NCBI GenBank assembly: GCA_035627835.1
Contig: DASPKX010000052.1
Location: forward strand, 1-6,044
From: DASPKX01 sp035627835
Lineage (GTDB): Bacteria > Verrucomicrobiota > Verrucomicrobiia > Limisphaerales > SXQI01
Length of the DNA stretch: 6,044 nucleotides
Reading direction: 5' to 3'
Part shown: one piece after another, positions 5,398 through 6,044 of the stretch
Layout of the letters: each line of letters begins with the position of its first letter
How positions within the stretch are numbered: position 1 is the first letter of the stretch
Notes under the pieces: model-generated
What the model was told of the DNA's origin: nothing
Databases searched by the model: none
What the model saw: the letters and a program-made list of their open reading frames with translations, nothing else
Made by a program: the position numbers and the translations under genes

Positions 5398-6044
5398 ATG
5401 ACAAAACCGAATCCATCAACCATGAACCCACCCATTCGCTTCAATAATCAAAGCGTTCTTAACTCCCTCTCCGCTGACCAGCAGGAGCAACTCTACGACT
5501 GGCTCGAATGTTACCCTGCCAAACGAGTGTTGGAACTCGTCGCTGCCGAGCCGCCCGAAGGCTTTGGGCTCAAGATTCATCTCACCACGCTCCGACGCTT
5601 TCATCTCCGCGCTCGGGACCATTTCCATCGGCAGATCACCGAAGATCTCCCGGAACTCGGCCACAACGCCATCACCAACGAGGAGTTTGTCTTCGCCTCA
5701 CTTCAGCGCGCTGCCGCCGAACTCTCAACCGAACAACTCACCCCCAACCGCTTCACCGCTGCCGCTCGCGCTGAAACGCAGTTGGCAGGCGAACTCAAGC
5801 CGGAAGGCAGTGACACCGCCTATCTCAATGAGCTGGACTTCACCGGCGGCGAAGCCTGGAAAGGCGCCCCAATCATTGAGCCCGGCGTGATCAATTGGTT
5901 TGAGCTGGCGCCCGACTCCAGCACACCCATCAACTTCCCCGCGGACAAGCCGTTCCCCGGCTTGGATCCGAGCATCAATCCAGGACTCGTTGCGGAGATC
6001 ACCACTTACCTGGATCTTACGGCGGGCAACCACACCCTTGGCCT
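5398..6044 (+). CDS. composite protein: helix-turn-helix-like N-terminus joined to a secreted-protein domain, cut by the right edge
   Basis: An open frame of 215 codons without a stop begins at ATG 5398. An in-frame ATG at 5422 (residue 9) is an equally possible start, and neither has a Shine-Dalgarno. Residues about 24-75 look like a small alpha-helical DNA-binding unit: LSADQQEQLYDWLE, then KRVLELVAAEPPEGFGLKI, then LTTLRRFHLRAR. It is loosely like small-terminase or Mu Gp27-type (DUF3486) helix-turn-helix proteins. Residues 76-135 are a polar, probably helical linker rich in Ala and Glu. From about 140 the character changes to GGEAWKGAPIIEPGVINWFE, FPADKPFPGLDP and EITTYLDLTAGNHTLG. That resembles the beta-rich module (ending in a SDDGF-type motif beyond the window) that I recall from secreted verrucomicrobial proteins. 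There is no signal peptide, which is odd for the second half. It may be a true fusion, a recombination product or a decaying gene; the rest is not visible. No gene name is justified. Confidence 0.6.
   Translation, partial: MTKPNPSTMNPPIRFNNQSVLNSLSADQQEQLYDWLECYPAKRVLELVAAEPPEGFGLKIHLTTLRRFHLRARDHFHRQITEDLPELGHNAITNEEFVFASLQRAAAELSTEQLTPNRFTAAARAETQLAGELKPEGSDTAYLNELDFTGGEAWKGAPIIEPGVINWFELAPDSSTPINFPADKPFPGLDPSINPGLVAEITTYLDLTAGNHTLG

Overview
This is a moderately GC-rich bacterial window that reads as a phosphate/polyphosphate neighbourhood, followed by a repeat-filled gap and the start of an unusual composite gene. Three things point tentatively to Verrucomicrobiota or a related group: Shine-Dalgarno sites are mostly weak or absent, the intergenic DNA carries degenerate CGCAGAT-like and ACACG-like short repeats, and the right-edge protein ends in a secreted-protein module that I recall from that phylum. 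This assignment is inference, because no ribosomal or other lineage marker is present.

Layout. Positions 1-359 (minus) hold the N-terminus of a Tat-exported PhoX/DUF839-type phosphatase that runs off the left edge. A 266-bp divergent intergenic region follows and contains a Pho-box-like direct repeat. From 626 to 4109 (plus) runs a tight three-gene unit: a ROK-family glucokinase, polyphosphate kinase ppk1 (joined by an ATGA overlap), and a 100-residue membrane protein of unknown function that starts at a GTG behind a strong ribosome binding site. Converging on it from 4630 to 4106 (minus) is a family I inorganic pyrophosphatase, whose stop codon shares a TTAA with the stop of the membrane protein.

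Positions 4631-5397 have no convincing gene. They hold a perfect 12-bp-stem hairpin (4893-4921), a mosaic of imperfect repeated modules (about 5043-5258) and an ACACG-repeat tract (5304-5364). From 5398 to the right edge (plus) an open frame joins a helix-turn-helix-like N-terminus to what looks like a domain of a secreted verrucomicrobial protein.

Working together: PhoX would release phosphate outside the cytoplasmic membrane. Ppk1 would store it as polyphosphate from ATP. The pyrophosphatase would remove PPi and return orthophosphate. The ROK kinase draws on the same ATP pool to phosphorylate sugar. A shared phosphate-starvation control through the intergenic repeat is plausible but unproven. 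The core genes are well-known families. The less ordinary parts are the possible Pho box, the divergent pyrophosphatase active site, the composite right-edge gene and the repeat mosaic next to it.
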